Part shown: positions 31,795 to 42,299 of the stretch, piece by piece
Layout of the letters: the number at the start of each line of letters is the position of its first letter
Numbering within the stretch: position 1 is the stretch's first letter
Assembly (NCBI GenBank): GCA_015501055.1
Contig: JADNYV010000042.1
Coordinates: 62,001 to 126,000, forward strand
Length of the DNA: 64,000 nt
Direction of reading: 5' to 3'
From: Mucidula mucida
Taxonomy: Eukaryota > Basidiomycota > Agaricomycetes > Agaricales > Physalacriaceae
Notes under the pieces: model-generated
The model's database searches: none
What the model saw: the letters and a program-made list of their open reading frames with translations, nothing else
Told to the model about the DNA's origin: nothing
Made by a program: the position numbers and the translations under genes

Positions 31795-32940
31795 TACCTA
31801 TACCAACACCCTTGCTTTCGCGTCGGACATCCTGCTCTCTTTCAAACACGCAGCTGTCTTTACATTGAGGAGATGTGCATATAGTCGACCCGACAGTACA
31901 ACAAGTAAGGCGGACGTCGAGAATTGCCTCTCCCTCGTGTTCCTACCAACGACATAACACTCTTGATAATACCACGCTCTCTTTTGCTATGCTATGAAGA
32001 CTGGTCTTTGGCGCTCTCGCCGCGTCTTCTATTACCGTGGCCGGAGGAAAAAGGAGTCGCGCGTTATCACATATACCCCGTCAATCTCGTATTCATTGGG
32101 GGACGTATGTCGTCGGCGATGCTCGAGCCCGCTCGTGCGCTACAGGCGGCGCGTAGGACGATTTTGAGCATCTTGCTTGTGGTCTTTCTCTGGAAACTCC
32201 TCATCGTCCTAAACACAACCGTATATGTGGGTGATTCATCTCCAGCTCCTGGTAGCGTTTGGGCATTGGTCCCTCGACAAATAGGACAGCAGTACTCATT
32301 CCGCCTTCCTCTAGTGGAAGTCATGCTAGCATAAGTATAAACCATGGTCGTAGCAGTTCCAAGTGAGTTGTGAAAGATCTGCTTTCCGCGACTGCTTTAT
32401 TCATTCTCAGCTACCTCTACGTCGCCGGCGTCAGCCAAACTTCGAAAGGTCACCACCACCTCTAAGGCATTCACTGGAAGCTGTCGAAAGTGCAGTCGTA
32501 GGTGACCGTTAGAGTTTTCGTTGTGGTTATGGCCTTGTCTCGCGTTTTAACGCCACATTACTCGGCCACGGGCAACGCGACGTGCATCGCGGAAGCTGTA
32601 AGGAAGAGTTGAAGTGGGCGGTACAGCACCTTCGGCATATTTGCGCTATATCGCTGGCATTGGCTGGTCATTACTCTTCCAACAACATCACACCCAGATG
32701 TCATGCTTCTCACCGGCAACGTTGCGCTGTTCACAAGCTGTGAATTGATTGCCGCTCCAAGAATTATTTCCGAGCGCTCACTCCAGCATCGGTAGGCCCT
32801 GTATTTCGTGGAAGACACGTACTTCATTGACAGATAGTTCCTCGGGCTAAGCTTCATCGTGTCGCTTAATCCTTACTAACATGTCTGGCGATTGGGTACG
32901 ATGGATTTGACCCCTATGCTCTTATCTCTTTCTGCACATC
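31795..32940 (+). other. Duplicated 5' region upstream of HExxH gene 1
   Basis: About 1.15 kb that matches the region before HExxH gene 2. An open frame at 31924..32334 includes a hydrophobic stretch (TILSILLVVFLWKLLIVLN), and the second copy has a signal-peptide-like start at about 34888 (MLSRLVLGALVASAVTAAG), but the frames are not kept between copies. I therefore read this as promoter and decayed sequence rather than a gene. Confidence 0.4.
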
Positions 32941-34263
32941 ATGGCCCCAATCCGCTCTACTCCCTCGCCATCTCAGACCTCGCCCTTCCCGCGTCGTAGT
33001 TCTACCTCGCCCAGCAATAACACAATTCGGATCACGAGGAAAGCTGCAGAGGCCATAACAGCATGGAAAACCATCACTCGTCATGTGTATGAAACGGATG
33101 CTTTCCGGGCGCAAGTTGAAGCAGCACAATCGCCAACCGTCCTCTGCTACAACGCTACTACTATTGGCGGATCGCTGCCCCTCTCACACGACGGCGACTT
33201 TCGCCCCGTCATCAAGCTCATTCAAACTGTGGCGCGCCTGTTACTCACGGATGCAGTCCGCCAAGAAATCATAAAGCCTATCATTGTACTATATCGCCGA
33301 AGCATCGAAGCTCAAAACCAGTTCTCTCTTATACACCCTGGCAAGGTCTACCCCAAGGATGACCACGTCCTCGAGTTTGTGACAAATCATTTTCCCAAAG
33401 TCGTCTTCCACGAAACAGTCAGGGAGAGTTGGGGGAGTGTTAACAAGCGTGAAGAGGAAGGTGCAGAAAGAAACGAGATGTTCATCTCGAACGACCTGGT
33501 TCTTGCCTACCTTGACACGCAGGTATGTCTCCGCTATTCTACACAGCTTCGCTAGTCTAAGCCGCTGTATAGGCAGGTCGTCAGCCATGCATCGTCACGG
33601 AGCAGCAGTACGCAAAAGTGAAGCGCTTCGTCGAATTTACTCTCATCGCAACCATCCTACACGAGATTGGACACTGCCTGACCAAATACTTCTTTGGGCC
33701 CCATTTCCTGACTCCATACCTTCCAGCTCTTGTTGGTCTGGATAAGCGAGGCTCTCAACGTTTGGGCGAAATAGGACAGGATGTCGAGATGGACCTCCTG
33801 GGGTGCATCGCCGTCCTTGAATGGGATGACTCGGCTTCATTCTATTCTGCAGAAAGATTGTGGCACGTTGATAAGTTGTTGGGTATGGTAAAGTTGAAGA
33901 GTAGTGAAACAGCTGAGTGGTATCGTTTGAGTACGTGGATTTTCTTGTGTGTTACTCTCCTGTTGATATCATCCTATAGCCGATGCTCAAATTGACCATG
34001 TCATTGATATGGTACATCATGGTTATATCGACCCGATAACTTTTGACTACCATCGAGAAATCGGTGGCGCTACAGGGAGGGCTATACGAGCCAAGTCCGC
34101 GATGGATGGGATATGTGTCATTGAACAGCAGGACGCTGCCGAGGATGAAGCACCCAGTGCTCGTGATTTCACAGACTCGGAAGACCTTCCTGGGCTTGGG
34201 CTTCGAATCACCCTCAATCCATCAGCTTTTCGTTTCATTCCCCGGGGGGACCGGAGATTTTGA
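32941..34263 (+). CDS. HExxH (zincin-like) lineage-specific protein, copy 1
   Basis: Three exons 32941..33522, 33573..33930, 33980..34263; 407 residues. Residues 224-228 read HEIGH in the helix LIATILHEIGHCLTKYFFGP, the zinc-binding helix of zincin metallopeptidases. A Glu-rich segment RLGEIGQDVEMDLLG follows about 35 residues later and could give the third zinc ligand, as in gluzincins; that is inference. The N-terminal 190 residues (SPTVLCYNA, LEFVTNHFPKVVFHETVRESWG) match no family I know. No signal peptide or membrane segment, so it is probably intracellular. Such HExxH proteins occur as orphan families in mushroom genomes; substrate unknown. A close paralog follows 1.3 kb downstream. Confidence 0.75.
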
Positions 34264-34718
34264 GTGCTCACCTTGACCGTTGCTTTCGATGTGTAGTTAT
34301 TACTTGAGCTCCAATGTACTTTGTACTATACATTTCCTTATCATTCAAGTCAGCACCATCACCATCACCATCGCTTCTATCTTGGATTTCTCCATCCAAC
34401 GCGTTCAGGAGTTTTCTCAGTGCTAAGCGCAGCGAGAGACGAAGGTAGGCATTGATATCCTGCAGGAGCGAACGGATTCAGGAAATTTGGTTCGCAGTTT
34501 GTTCGCAGGATGGTTCTCTCGTTTCGTTTATTCTCACACCATCACTGTGTATGTGGCAGTATGTCAAGTTGCAACGCACAATGACAAACGGACGCACTTC
34601 AGAAGGCCCAGCGGACGTTCTGTTGCGCAGGAAGTCCCGATGTTTTCCCACACCGCCTGTAAAGAGCGTTGCGTTTCGTTTTTGTTCTGATCGGCGACGC
34701 GTTTTCCCAGTAAACGAC

Positions 34719-35571
34719 CTATACCAACACACTTGCTTTCGCGTGTTCAAACCGACTTCCCTCTTAAACACACGACTTTTTGGACATTGAGAGATGTGCT
34801 CTGGATGCGACCCGAGAGCACAACAGACGTCTAGAATTGGCTCTCCGTCACATTCCTACCAATGGCACAACACTCCTCTTGATAAAATGGCTATGCTATC
34901 AAGACTGGTCTTGGGCGCTCTCGTCGCGTCTGCTGTTACCGCGGCCGGACGAAGAAGATGTCGCGCTATGTCACCTATACCTTGGGGGACGGCCGTCGGC
35001 GATGCTCGAGCCTGCCATCGCCGCTCGTGCACCAGTACAAGAGACGCATAAAACGAAATGCAGACTCGCGTCTTGCCCCGTGTCTTGCTTTGAAGGCGGT
35101 TAAGGGCGCAGGGGATCAGCACCGACGACAGCACCTGCGACATATCTGAATCTGTGCTGCATCGCTGGCGTTGGTATGTGGTATTGGCTGTTCATTATTC
35201 TTCCTCCACCAACTCATCAGATGCCATGATTCTCACCGGTAGCTTTGGCCCAGTGATACAAATTGTAAGTAGATTGCCGCTTTCGGGAGTATTTATATTG
35301 CTCACTCTTGCCTCGTTAGGACCAGCTGTATTTCGTGGAAGGCACGCAGTCTCATTGATAGAAAATGCTCTAGGCCTAGGTTTCCTCATCATGTATATAT
35401 GGTGCCATTCAACATGTCGACTGTCTTCTGTACCTGTTGGTGTATCTTCGTCGTGTGCTACGCGCGATACTTCCGAGGTCTCGATAACCCTTTGAAACAG
35501 TACTACCATGTCTGGCGATCGAGCACGCAGGATGGATTTGACCCCTACACTCTGGTCTCTTTCTGCACATC
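34719..35571 (+). other. Duplicated 5' region upstream of HExxH gene 2
   Basis: About 850 bases matching the leader of copy 1. No conserved coding frame. Ends with TTTCTGCACATC directly before the ATG in both copies, so the start context is identical. Confidence 0.45.
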
Positions 35572-36901
35572 ATGGCCCCAATCCGTTCTACTCCCTCGAC
35601 CTCGCCCTTGCCCCGTAGTTCAGCCTCGCCCAGCAATAACACAACCCGGACTACAAGGACAATGACAGGCGACAAAGCTGCAGAGGCCATAACAGCGTGG
35701 AAAGTCGTCACCCGTCGTGTTTACGAAACAGATGCTTTCCGGGCGCAAGTGGAAGCAGCACAATCGCCCACCGTCCTCTGCTACAATGCCACCCCCGCTG
35801 GCAGATCGCCGCCACTCTCTCACGACGGCGACTTTGGCCCCGTCATCAAGCTCATTCAAACAGTGGCGCGCCTGATGCTCATCACGCGTAAAGTCCGCCA
35901 TAACATCATAACCCCCATTATCGTATTACACAGTCGAAGTTTCGAAGCCCAAGACCATTTTTCTCTTGTACACCCTGGCGCTGCCATTCCCACCGACGAC
36001 CACGTCCTCGAGTTTGTTACGAACCATTTTCCCGAAGTCGTCTTCCAGGAAACAGTTAGGGAGAGTTGGGGGAGTGTTACTAAGGGAGAAGAGGATGGTG
36101 CAGACAGGAATGAGATGTTCATATCGAACAGCCTCATTCTTGCATATCTTGACACACAGGTATGTCTCCGCTATACTACACAGTTCCGTTAGTCTAAGCC
36201 TATGTATAGGCAGGTCGTAAGCCATGTGTTGTCACGGAGCAGCAGTATGCAAAAGTGAAGCGCGTCGTCGAGTTCACTCTCATTGCCACCATTCTACACG
36301 AGCTAGGACACTGCCTCACCAAATACATTTTCGGCCCGCAATTCCTGACCCCGTGTCTTCCAGCTCTTGTCGGTCTTGATAAGCGAGGCTCCAAATGCTT
36401 GGGAGAGATAGGCCAGGATATTGAGATGGAGCTTCTAGGGTGTATCACCGTCCTTGAATGGGAAGATTCAGCTTTATTCTCTCCTCCAGCGCGATTGTGG
36501 CGCGTTGATAAGCTTTTGGGTATGGTCAAGTTGAAGATGACACAAACTGAGTGGTATACTCTGAGTACGTGGATTTTCTTGTGCATCTTACTTGCTGTTG
36601 ATCTTATCTTATAGCTGATGCACAGATCGACCACTTCATTGACATGGTACATCATGGCTATATTGATAAGATATGTTTTGATGACCAACGAGACATTGGT
36701 GGTGCGTCAGGGAAGGCTATACGAGCCAAGTCTGCGATGGATGGGATGCGCGTCTTGGAGCAGCAGGACTCTCAGGTTGAGGATGAAGCACACAGTGCTC
36801 TTGATTCCCCGGACTCTGAGTACCTTCCGGGGCTTGGGCTCCGAATCATTCCTAATCCCTTAGCATTTCGTTTTATTCCCCACGGTGACCGGACATTTTG
36901 A
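35572..36901 (+). CDS. HExxH (zincin-like) lineage-specific protein, copy 2
   Basis: Three exons 35572..36159, 36210..36564, 36615..36901; 409 residues, with splice sites at the same places as copy 1. The motif reads HELGH in LIATILHELGHCLTKYIFGP, followed by CLGEIGQDIEMELLG. Both copies are open from end to end and differ mainly by conservative changes (for example KSAMDGICVIEQQD against KSAMDGMRVLEQQD), which argues that both have been under selection. Differences from copy 1: small indels near the N-terminus and in the linker before the HExxH helix. Confidence 0.75.
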
Positions 36902-37157
36902 GTGCAACCGTTGTTTTCAATGCGTACTTATCAAATATATTCCGGAGATTTTCAAGAACTTCACTAGTTCGCGGTACCGGTACTGTAGTCTGGTGGAAAT
37001 CTTCCACACCATCACTCAGTGGGGTCTGTTCATGAAGTCGCGTAATGACGAGCGGAATCATGCATTGTGTAGGAAAGTTCCAATGTTTTCCCACGCCGCC
37101 TCTGAAGATTGCGCTCCGTTGAAGACTCTTTGGTACGTTTCTGTTCCCTCTGTTTAG

Positions 37158-38410
37158 GCCAAATATTTTGCAGGATGCCTGCTGCAATGTAGTCGCTGTT
37201 ATGAAGCTGATCGGCCAACGATAGGCTCTGCGCAGTGCGAATGACCTTGTGTCGCGACGATCGCCGGCGGCGTTAGTCTCCCTTAGGCAGACTCGATCAA
37301 AGCTGACACTTTACGGCGGCGTCAGTTCAACTCCAAAGAACTCCCCACCTCTTAACCTAGGTAGTAACTCGTTCACATCCGCCACTAATATTTTGGAGAC
37401 CACTCGGACGGTGCAACACCTCCTACATATCTCACTTATAAGTGAGTGACTTCATTCGTCTGCTGATACGACACCTAGATGCTATCGCTGTCACTGGCGA
37501 CAAGGCATACCATCTCCACGAACACCTTTGGGGCAAACACTCCGATGGTAAGTGTAATCGCCGGTCCTCGGCTATTCTAGGTACTCACCTTAGCGCCGTT
37601 AGGAACTATTTCGTGACGAGCGTGTAAGATCTGCGTACGTCTAGTATCGGCATGCAATTTTTATAGGTTGCTTGGACCGGTGTAGCTACTTGATTGGCAT
37701 ATACGAGTATCTGATCTTCTGGTTTGGTCGCTCACAATATTTCACACTTGTTTAAGACGCATACTAGAGGTGAAACTCATCATTTTACCTCTCACTGTAC
37801 ATCAAAGGCGAGCTCATGGAGCACTGGTCTGAGTCCTAGCGAGACAAACAGCGCTTTAACTGGCCTCACGTGTGACTAGGACTAGGACGACAAGGCTCAG
37901 TATCTAGATTAGGAAGATTCATGCAGGTCGTCGAAGGGATCAGCGTGCCAGCGCACTGATGCCTCCTCAATCTGTCTGTTATGAGCGATACGGGTACGCC
38001 GGGCATCGTCGAAGGACATCACATAGTCACCTTTCTCAAAGTTTGGCTCCCTACATCCTCCATGGTTTATCGTCGATTCAAAGACAAGGAAGGAGCAATA
38101 AATCCAACAAACAAATCCAAGTAGTCTTTGTTTTTCGCTCCCTCACCAGCGCCGAGCTGGAATGCATCTACAGTGACAGGCACTAGAGTCACTTTGTCCC
38201 CATGCTAGTCTTGTAAGTCGTCCCGCGGAGATAGCTATTACCGGAACTTGGTATACTGAATCTCCAATAAGGGATCGCCCATGCACCCTCCGTTTAGGGC
38301 GTGAATCCCATGCGCCGTAGAAGCCGTTTAGACTGTCAAGTCGTTCACTGATTCGTATTAAAAGCGGCGAGTCTTCGTGAAACGGCGGTCAACTCTCATC
38401 ACATCGTCAC
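37158..38410. other. Intergenic region, no gene seen
   Basis: About 1.25 kb between the duplicated block and the methyltransferase gene. Open frames are short and carry no recognised motif. Should include the methyltransferase promoter. Confidence 0.4.
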
Positions 38411-39366
38411 ATGGCATACCTCCGCGCCAGCCAGGGGTGGTACAATCCTGCTCGAGGCGTGAAATACGTCCTACCATCCGACAAAATTGAACGGGAAAGG
38501 TGAGTAATCGCTCAATTTATCTGGGGGCATCATTAGAAGCTCGTCATGTCGGCAGACTTAATCTTCAAAACAAGTTTCTGACTAGAAAATTATGCGATGG
38601 CCGTCTCATCTTTGCTCCGCATCCTGCACTGAGGGATGACCTCCAAATTTTGGATTCCGCTACAGGCACCGGTAACGGAAACTGCTCTGTTGATTGATAG
38701 TTAGACTCACGATTGTTGATGTAGGAATCTGGATCAATAACGCGTACCGTGAAGCCCCGAGGGCGAACTTTATCGGCATCGACATTCAAGACCGTCTTTT
38801 CCCGGAGGTCCCCTTGAGAAATACTTCGTTTTCAGTCCAGTCGGTCCTCGACTTGCCTTCGGAGTGGAGCAACCAGTTCGACCTGGTCAACCAGCGCCTC
38901 CTGATGTTAGCGCTGGGGAAGGAACAATGGAAACTCGCTTTGCGCGAGGTTCACAGAGTTCTTGCTCCGGGGGGCTATGCCCAATTCGTCGAAGTTCACC
39001 CAACGCTCGACAATATGGGACCTGCCACTGATGCCCATAACGAGGTTCGCATGAGGCTGCACGCAGCGAGGAACCTGCAGAGTAACATCGCCGAGTTGTT
39101 GCCAGACAAGTTGCGCGATGCGGGGTTCAAGAACGTCTGGAGCGAGACGCGCTCGTTTCCTGTGGGTAAATGGGGTGGAGAAGATGGACTTGTCTATGCG
39201 GATTTTGTTCATTCGAGGTTTGTCTGCATTCAGAGGACCCATGTTGGATCATGGTCTCGTCAAGGATGAGGAAGAGTACGACGCGCTTCTTGAAGCGGCG
39301 CGAAAGGAGTGGGATAAGTTCCCAGGAACTGCGATGAGATGGACGAAAGCGTACGCATGTAAATGA
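38411..39366 (+). CDS. SAM-dependent methyltransferase, LaeA/UMTA-like
   Basis: Class I methyltransferase; fungal relatives act on small molecules or proteins, target unknown here. Exons 38411..38499, 38556..38671 and 38725..39366. The SAM-binding loop is ILDSATGTGIW, split by the second intron after ATGTG; next come FIGIDIQD (acidic loop end), FDLVNQRLLMLALG and LAPGGYAQFVEVHP (motif III region). The upstream half, the SAM pocket, is intact. At about 39213-39218 the frame breaks: VYADFVHS is followed by RGPMLDHGLVKDEEEYDALL in another frame. Either one base is extra, or a 16-nt GT-AG gap (39218..39233) is removed, which would be too short for normal splicing. The C-terminus ends MRWTKAYACK. 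Confidence 0.8.
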
Positions 39367-39860
39367 TATGGCCTACCTACTTTCTTTTGGAAAGCTGGGC
39401 ATTGTTTCTAATGTGTCGGTACCGGCGAATCCGACCTAAAAGTGAAGACGGGTGATCAGTCTAAATGGACATCTAATCGTCCGGTAAGGAGAAGCATTAA
39501 AGATAAGACACGTTCAATGAGTACCTTGCCTCCGGTCAATGACCATGCGGTCTACGCGCCAATCCTTAAAGTAGTCGCCACCTGTGATACCAGCTATAGT
39601 TCGGCTGATCTATGTCGGGGCAGAAGCAAGGCAGAAGAGAGTCTTGACGAACTCCCAGGTAACTGCTCTGGAAACCATACCGCATCCTTGACTATACTGC
39701 GTTGTGCTACGCTTACTTGCTGCTACCTTCTCTTCTCCGCCGTCTATTCAACTTGTTAACATGAAGATTCGCGATGTGTTGAATCTTGATGGTGATGTTC
39801 GCGATCAAGTCACTGTGATCCCACGTGGCTATCACCTTTTTTTCATCTTCTCCGCCACAA
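39367..39860. promoter_or_regulatory. RRP4 upstream region
   Basis: About 490 bases. Contains CCCACGTGG at 39820-39828, an E-box/G-box core. No gene supported. Regulatory role is inference. Confidence 0.3.
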
Positions 39861-41111
39861 ATGATATCGTTCACTTCATTTCCGGCGCGAAATGAAACGC
39901 TGGGGAATTACGCGCGCCATTATGACGACGACGACGACATGGACGTGGATCTCGACGAAGACCACTTTGCACCTGGGGCATCGAAGCTGACGTACCCAGG
40001 CGAAGTGCTCACATCGGCGCAGGACTACATGCGGTATGTGCTGCCGTCGCCCTTATAGAGGGTTGACATCCCAACGTCTGCAGATTAGAGGGCACGGAAC
40101 GTACGTGGACAATGAGCAGGTTATTGCGTCTGTTGCGGGCACCATCGAGCGCGTGAACAAGTTGGTGACGGTTCGAGCGGTCAGGACAAGGTGAGCGATG
40201 CTTCTGGGTTGTATGTGATTTGGATACGATGTTTGGCAACAGATATAATGCTGAAGTAGGTGACCTTGTGGTTGGGCGGATCACAGAGGTGAGTGCTCTG
40301 GTTGCTGTGCTCAGCCATCGTTTAACGTGACGACTAGGTCCAACCGAAACGATGGAAAGTCGAAGCCAACTCCAGACAAGATGCAGTTCTTATGCTTTCA
40401 TCGGTCAATTTGCCCGGAGGCGTACAGGTACGTGCTATTTCCAGCATTCATTTTCTTTCTCTCAGATGTCCGCGTAGAGACGAAAACTGGAGAGCGATGA
40501 ACTGCAAATGCGGATGTTCTTCGAGGAAGGCGATCTTTTGGTGGCAGAAGTGCAGGCTTTCTTTGGTGATGGCTCAATGTCACTGCATACGCGCTCGCTC
40601 AGTTACGGCAAAGTGAGCATGGTGGTCCCAAGATTTGGAGCACACTAACTATGTTCACTCCTTAGCTGCGCAATGGACAGCTTGTTATAGTCTCGCCAAT
40701 CCTTGTGCGACGTCTGAAGAGCCATTTCATCACGCTACCCTGCGATGTAGACTTGATTCTGGGACTCAATGGTTATATTTGGGTCAGCAAGCATATAAAA
40801 CAGAGCGACCGGGAAGGGGAAGAGGGCTTCGATGCCGAAGCCGTTTACTCGAACCAAAACGACGTGAGCTATATTCATATTTGTGCTATTTCCTTGCTCA
40901 CTTGCTGTAGGCAATCGACGACTTTACGCGGATCGCCATTTCCCGCATTAGCAACATAATCCGCGTCCTCGCGTCTCGATTCATTCCCCTATCGGACACG
41001 ATATTGCTCAAGGCGTATGAATGGACGATTGAGCAGGAAAATGACGTGAAGGATCTATTGCAGGACGATTTCGGGGATGCTCTTGTGGCGAGCATCACCG
41101 CCGTAGGGTAG
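39861..41111 (+). CDS. RRP4: Exosome complex cap subunit Rrp4
   Basis: S1/KH cap protein of the RNA exosome, which trims rRNA precursors and degrades RNA in nucleus and cytoplasm. Seven exons: 39861..40033, 40089..40190, 40243..40288, 40338..40427, 40478..40612, 40666..40863, 40911..41111; 314 residues. Motifs: [20 protein letters not shown] (exosome N-terminal domain), [35 protein letters not shown] (S1 domain), [57 protein letters not shown], and the KH segment [20 protein letters not shown]. An Asp-rich stretch ([13 protein letters not shown]) lies before the domain. Start at 39861 chosen as the first in-frame ATG with family-like downstream text; length is normal. Confidence 0.93.
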
Positions 41112-41309
41112 GACTGTTTACGCTTCGTAATCTGTTGAGACCATGAATCATCATGCCCTTCTGCTGATTCAGATGCACACTCGGAATAGTGCGTTCTTCC
41201 CAAGACCGAGCACGTCAACGGTGGAAGTTATGAGGTGACTTTGTCAGCTGGCTCATCCTACTTAAGACGTTGGTTCTCGAGCGCCTTGAACCCATTCTCT
41301 CAGCCAGTC

Positions 41310-42245
41310 ATGTCTGCTCAATCTGTCACCGCTGAGCTCTTCTTCATGAACCCGCCGCCTAATGGCGAAAAGGCGTTCTTCAGCATCAATAGCAATGCCA
41401 CCGGGCAGCGCGAAAGGAATTACACAACCACTCCGCACAGTGTGCAGATCGAGAACCTCCGAGGAAAAGAGCCTGCTCCCACCCTCGACACGTTTGGCTT
41501 CCAGCTGTATTCCGATAGACCGACATCCTTTATCAAAGATGGGGAGGTTGACGTTGAGGGATATTACCAGGAGAGCATCGACGCTATCAAAGAACTGACC
41601 GGTGCTACCCGCGTTCAGCTCTTCGATCACAGTACGTCGCACCATTCTCACATTCATTCATACAAGCTAACCGACGCCACCAGCCATCCGCCGCCGCCAG
41701 CCCGGCGACGTCGAGGATACGCCCGACAAGCGGCAGCCCGTTGCCAACGCGCATGTCGACCAGACGCCCGACTCGGCCGTCGCTCGCGTCCAACGGCATC
41801 TCCCCGCCGCGGACGTGCCCAAGCTGCTCTCACACAGGTTCCAGCTTATCAATCTGTGGCGCCCGATATCCCACCCCGCGCTAGACTGGCCGCTCGCGTT
41901 GTGTGACCACCGCAGTGTGGATGTGCAGAAGGATATGCAGCCCGTGACGCTAAAGTACCCGGACAGGGATGGCGAGACGTTTGGGGTCAAGTACAACGAG
42001 CGGCAGCGGTGGGGGTCGTTCAAGGGTGTCCGCCCAGATGAGTTTGTGCTTATTAAATGGTATGTCAAAGTTGTTGTTGTGGTTTATGTGGACTGACTAA
42101 CGGACCCCACTTCAGTTTCGATTCCATTCAAGACGGAAGCGTCGCGCGATTCACGCCCCACACCGCGTTTGCGGACCCGACCACGCCCAAAGACGCGCCC
42201 TTCCGAGAGTCGATCGAACTGAGAGCGTTGGTGTTTTATGATTGA
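41310..42245 (+). CDS. AsaB/CmcJ-family hydroxylase/desaturase-like protein
   Basis: Member of the fungal family annotated as AsaB, CTB9 or CmcJ-like hydroxylase/desaturase, thought to be 2-oxoglutarate/Fe(II)-type oxidoreductases used in secondary metabolism. Three exons 41310..41631, 41684..42059, 42116..42245; 275 residues, usual length. Motifs in order: LQLYSDRPTSFIKDGEVD-like N-terminus, LFDHTIRRRQPG, VANAHVDQTPDSA (HxD of the metal site), LINLWRPISHPALDWPLALCD, VKYNERQRWGSF and CFDSIQDGSVARFTPHTAF (second His) then RESIELRALVFYD. Normally the motif before the last part reads YN..H.W; here YNERQRW, so one semi-conserved His is Gln. No biosynthetic cluster partners are near. Convergent with SWD1, 54 bp apart. 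Confidence 0.85.
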
Positions 42246-42299
42246 CAACTTTACAAGATTTAGATACACTGTACGAATATAATTTACCCTGAAATACAG

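Larger units (their letters stand above)
31795..34718. repeat. Tandem segmental duplication, copy 1
   Basis: Begins CCTATACCAACACCCTTGC and is repeated from about 34719 in direct orientation. The copy holds a leader region of about 1.1 kb, the HExxH gene at 32941..34263 and a 3' flank that includes TGTTTTCCCACACCGCCT. Coding parts are the best conserved; the flanks have many indels. Confidence 0.85.
34719..37157. repeat. Tandem segmental duplication, copy 2
   Basis: Direct repeat of copy 1, starting ACCTATACCAACACACTTGC and ending in the region of TGTTTTCCCACGCCGCCT at about 37085 and shortly after. The offset between copies falls from about 2.92 kb at the start to 2.63 kb at the gene and 2.44 kb at the end, showing several deletions or insertions since duplication. 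Confidence 0.85.

Noticed and set aside
31924..32334. Frame with a hydrophobic segment that at first recalled a signal-peptidase subunit.
   Set aside because: No catalytic Ser box or later Sec11 motifs follow, and the frame is not kept in the duplicated copy at 34780-35100.
34358..34376. CACCAT tandem repeat as a possible CRISPR-like or regulatory array.
   Set aside because: It is a simple microsatellite of three units in a fungal 3' flank; no spacer structure.
34889..35051. Signal-peptide-like start MLSRLVLGALVASAVTAAG.
   Set aside because: The frame ends after about 54 codons with no conserved body, and the matching place in copy 1 is out of frame.
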